This document shows positions 4,300 through 5,462 of a DNA stretch of 5,462 nt, in pieces. The translations under genes were made by a program, and so were the position numbers. Source of the stretch: Anaerolineales bacterium. Its GTDB lineage: Bacteria > Chloroflexota > Anaerolineae > Anaerolineales > Villigracilaceae. The notes beneath the pieces were generated by a model. It saw only the letters and a list, made by a program, of their open reading frames with translations. It was not told where the DNA came from and made no database searches. Where the stretch lies: contig JAFGKO010000119.1 of the NCBI GenBank assembly GCA_016928525.1, positions 1 to 5,462 on the forward strand, given 5' to 3'. The first letter of the stretch is position 1. Every line of letters begins with the position of its first letter.

Positions 4300-5058
4300 T
4301 CATCCGTTTTTTCTGGGAAAGCCGAAAATAGCTCCTTGCACTCTGGGTGTCAGGAAAAGGCTTTGTGCCAGCGTCATGTAGGAGCCGCGTACCTCTGCAT
4401 GTTCCCGGCGGTAATCTCTCGCATGTTCTTCTGACCAGAAGAAGACCGATTTCCGTCAGAATGCATCGATGATGCTGGGGTCTTCCAGTTTGCTGAAATC
4501 CACCATGGGGACGAAAACCAGCGGCCTGGCATCTGGATCGGATATGGAATAATTAAGTTCACTATCCATCTCAATGTGCATTTCTTTCCTACAGTGAGCG
4601 CATTCCGTTTGAATGCTGAAAGTCAAGTGCTTTTTTCGGAGTTGCCCTTGCACGAAGGGCGTCGCAATTGCGTCGATACCTCAAGCGGCGTATATCTGTT
4701 CGCCAGTGCTGAAGGTGATGCGATGGGGCGTTTGCTCCACGGTGACCGGGTAAGCCCAGATCACCGCGCCCTCTTCGTTCCGATAGAGGAAGGTCAGTTT
4801 CTTTTCCAACTCGTCCAGAATGGGGATGACCTGCTCCAGTTCCATGTCCAGGCTTTGGGCGATCGTCTCAGGCGGAATCGGCTTCGCAATGCGTGGTATC
4901 TCGCGCACCACAAAATCACGGACTTTGTGATGATCCGTTGTCATAAAGGCCAGCGATTTTTCGGATGCTCGCGCGCTGCGCGTCACTTCCTGTTGCCAGA
5001 TTGGCCGCGGGATACGCAACAAGATGCGCCACAGTCCAAGCAAAAGGCTTTTGTTCAT
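4300..5058 (-). CDS. merB: MerB-like organomercurial lyase homologue, predicted selenoprotein with two Sec
   Basis: Read through two in-frame UGA codons, this frame encodes 252 residues. Residues 1-40 are a basic N-terminal extension; about 45-110 form the winged-helix-like domain of alkylmercury lyases; from about 111 onward is the MerB catalytic domain (PHRITFSTGEQIYAA-U126-GIDAI). In E. coli R831b MerB the matching stretch is YAWCALDTL, so U126 aligns with catalytic Cys96 and D129 with catalytic Asp99. U201 (DAF-U-RKSVFF) aligns with catalytic Cys159 (QSF-C-CHVHFF). A CxxC pair, C153/C156, sits between and provides the only cysteines. MerB breaks carbon-mercury bonds with Cys96, Asp99 and Cys159; whether this homologue acts on mercury or another substrate is open. 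Start ATG 5056-5058 has AGGAG (5065-5069) 6 nt upstream, overlapping the TAG of the hydrolase gene, so translation is likely coupled. The frame ends at UGA 4300-4302, followed by a terminator. The alternative, a pseudogene, is much less likely because both UGAs hit the catalytic cysteines and both carry SECIS-like hairpins. Confidence 0.85.
4426..4443 (-). promoter_or_regulatory. Predicted bacterial SECIS element for Sec201
   Basis: On the minus-strand RNA, UUCUUCU (4443-4437) pairs perfectly with AGAAGAA (4432-4426), leaving the tetraloop GGUC (4436-4433). The loop begins 20 nt after the UGA. The E. coli fdhF SECIS has the same GGUC in its apical loop at nearly the same distance, and its G and U are the main SelB contacts. 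The bulged U of the fdhF stem is not present here. Confidence 0.75.
4456..4458 (-). other. In-frame UGA, predicted selenocysteine 201 (MerB Cys159 position)
   Basis: The codon follows ...PSIIDAF and precedes RKSVFFWSEEHARDYRREH. Aligning the F-F pair with MerB QSFCCHVHFFAS places the UGA exactly on Cys159, the second mercury-binding catalytic cysteine, with no gap in the local alignment. Confidence 0.82.
4644..4660 (-). promoter_or_regulatory. Predicted bacterial SECIS element for Sec126
   Basis: On the minus-strand RNA, GCCCUU (4660-4655) pairs perfectly with AAGGGC (4649-4644), closing a CGUGC loop (4654-4650). The loop starts 27 nt after the UGA, inside the usual bacterial range of roughly 16-37 nt, and has a G in its first two bases followed by U, as SelB binding usually requires. 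Thermodynamic folding was not run. Confidence 0.65.
4681..4683 (-). other. In-frame UGA, predicted selenocysteine 126 (MerB Cys96 position)
   Basis: The codon after ...EQIYAA is UGA, and homology continues at once with GIDAIATPF, matching the MerB pattern Y-A-x-C-A-[IL]-D. The codon thus replaces the nucleophilic cysteine, and the catalytic Asp is kept three residues on. Confidence 0.85.
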
Positions 5059-5067
5059 TGTTTTCTC

Positions 5068-5462
5068 CTAACCGGTTTTCTGCAACCAGGCGGACAGCGC
5101 CGCTTGATATTCTGCCGGGCGCTCCCAATAAGGTGCGTGTCCGGCGCCGGGAATGAGGGCTAATTCCGCGTTGGGCACCAGGGAAGCGATCTTGCGCGAT
5201 TCTTCCGGTGGCACGGTTGGATCGCGGTCACCGGCGATTGCCAGGGTGGGAGCCTGGATTTGCGGTAGCAGGGAAGTGATATCGGTCTCTGGCATGACCG
5301 TAAAATATTGCGCCATGGCATCCAGGTCCAGGTTTTGATAATTGAACAAATTCAATTCGATCACTTCTTCAATATCAGGATTGGCATGCATCGCCCTGGC
5401 TTCGGCGGTATACGTCCGCAGCACGGCTCGGAACAGGCCCGGGCTTGCTCCCGCCGAGCGAT
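5068..5462 (-). CDS. Alpha/beta hydrolase fold protein, C-terminal part (cut by window edge)
   Basis: About 130 C-terminal residues are visible; the frame stays open to the window edge, so the start and the nucleophile elbow (GxSxG) lie outside. Two members of the catalytic triad can be placed: the acid in APTLAIAGDRDPTVPPEES (D of GDRD) and the histidine in IPGAGHAPYWERP. The segment between the edge and about 5320 is the helical cap region. This C-terminal pattern is typical of small soluble alpha/beta hydrolases with esterase, lactonase or C-C hydrolase activity; the substrate cannot be read from it. The TAG stop (5068-5070) overlaps the Shine-Dalgarno sequence of the downstream MerB-like gene, so the two are very probably co-transcribed and translationally coupled. 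A GTG at 5422-5424 is internal, not the start. Confidence 0.88.
   Translation of the reverse strand, partial: RSAGASPGLFRAVLRTYTAEARAMHANPDIEEVIELNLFNYQNLDLDAMAQYFTVMPETDITSLLPQIQAPTLAIAGDRDPTVPPEESRKIASLVPNAELALIPGAGHAPYWERPAEYQAALSAWLQKTG

Noticed and set aside
4374..4574. A separate 66-aa minus-strand reading frame
   Set aside because: It is an out-of-frame shadow of the MerB-like gene; the real frame there continues the MerB homology (VFVPMVDFSKLEDPSIIDAF) through UGA.
4456..4653. A separate 65-aa gene starting MQGQLRKKH
   Set aside because: It is the middle part of the MerB-like protein between the two UGA codons. Its apparent start lacks a ribosome binding site and homology continues upstream of it.
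4300..5058. MerB-like gene as a pseudogene with nonsense mutations
   Set aside because: Both stops are UGA, both at catalytic cysteine positions, both followed by hairpins, and there is no frameshift or other decay. Kept only as the fallback reading.
4576..5163. Plus-strand frame of 195 aa opposite the MerB-like gene
   Set aside because: No family resemblance; it mirrors the minus-strand coding sequence and has no ribosome binding site.

Overview
The window looks like chromosomal DNA of a Chloroflexota bacterium, most likely class Anaerolineae. This rests on the style of the ECF-like sigma factor and its zinc-finger partner, the DUF1684 protein, and moderate GC content with palindromic repeats in the gene gaps. 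It is an impression from protein sequence, not a phylogeny. All genes but one lie on the minus strand.

Layout from left to right: rsfS (ribosome silencing factor, start unclear); a 155-bp palindromic repeat filling the gap between rsfS and thpR; thpR (RNA 2',3'-cyclic phosphodiesterase); a single-domain response regulator 3 nt upstream of thpR, with a good promoter; a divergent plus-strand DUF1684 gene; a bidirectional terminator; then, transcribed leftwards, a family 4-type uracil-DNA glycosylase, an ECF-like sigma factor and a small HxxxCxxC zinc-finger (anti-sigma-like) protein as one tight cluster. Upstream of the glycosylase is a 149-bp MITE-like element with 25-bp imperfect terminal inverted repeats and 8-bp direct flanking repeats. 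Next comes a strong minus-strand terminator. The right end holds a two-gene unit: an alpha/beta hydrolase cut by the window edge, followed by a MerB-like gene.

The main discovery is the MerB-like gene (4300-5058, minus). A standard gene caller would report a 125-aa hypothetical protein plus a disconnected fragment. Read through two in-frame UGA codons, it is one continuous 252-codon reading frame homologous to organomercurial lyase (MerB). The two UGAs fall at the positions of the two catalytic cysteines of MerB (Cys96 and Cys159 in the R831b enzyme), and the catalytic Asp99 is kept three residues after the first. Each UGA is followed at the right distance by a hairpin with bacterial SECIS features; the second has a GGUC apical loop as in the E. 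coli fdhF SECIS. UGA is used as an ordinary stop elsewhere in the window and UGG encodes Trp in this same gene, so a recoded genetic code is unlikely. I read this as a selenoprotein with two selenocysteines, a Sec/Sec active-site version of MerB. No selenocysteine machinery (selA, selB, selC, selD) lies in the window.

Secondary points of interest: the uracil-DNA glycosylase has lost all four iron-sulfur cysteines typical of family 4; rsfS has no normal start codon next to the inserted repeat and may carry a frameshift; and the sigma factor gene has a perfect TATAAT just upstream of its ATG with no Shine-Dalgarno sequence, suggesting a leaderless or nearly leaderless internal transcript.
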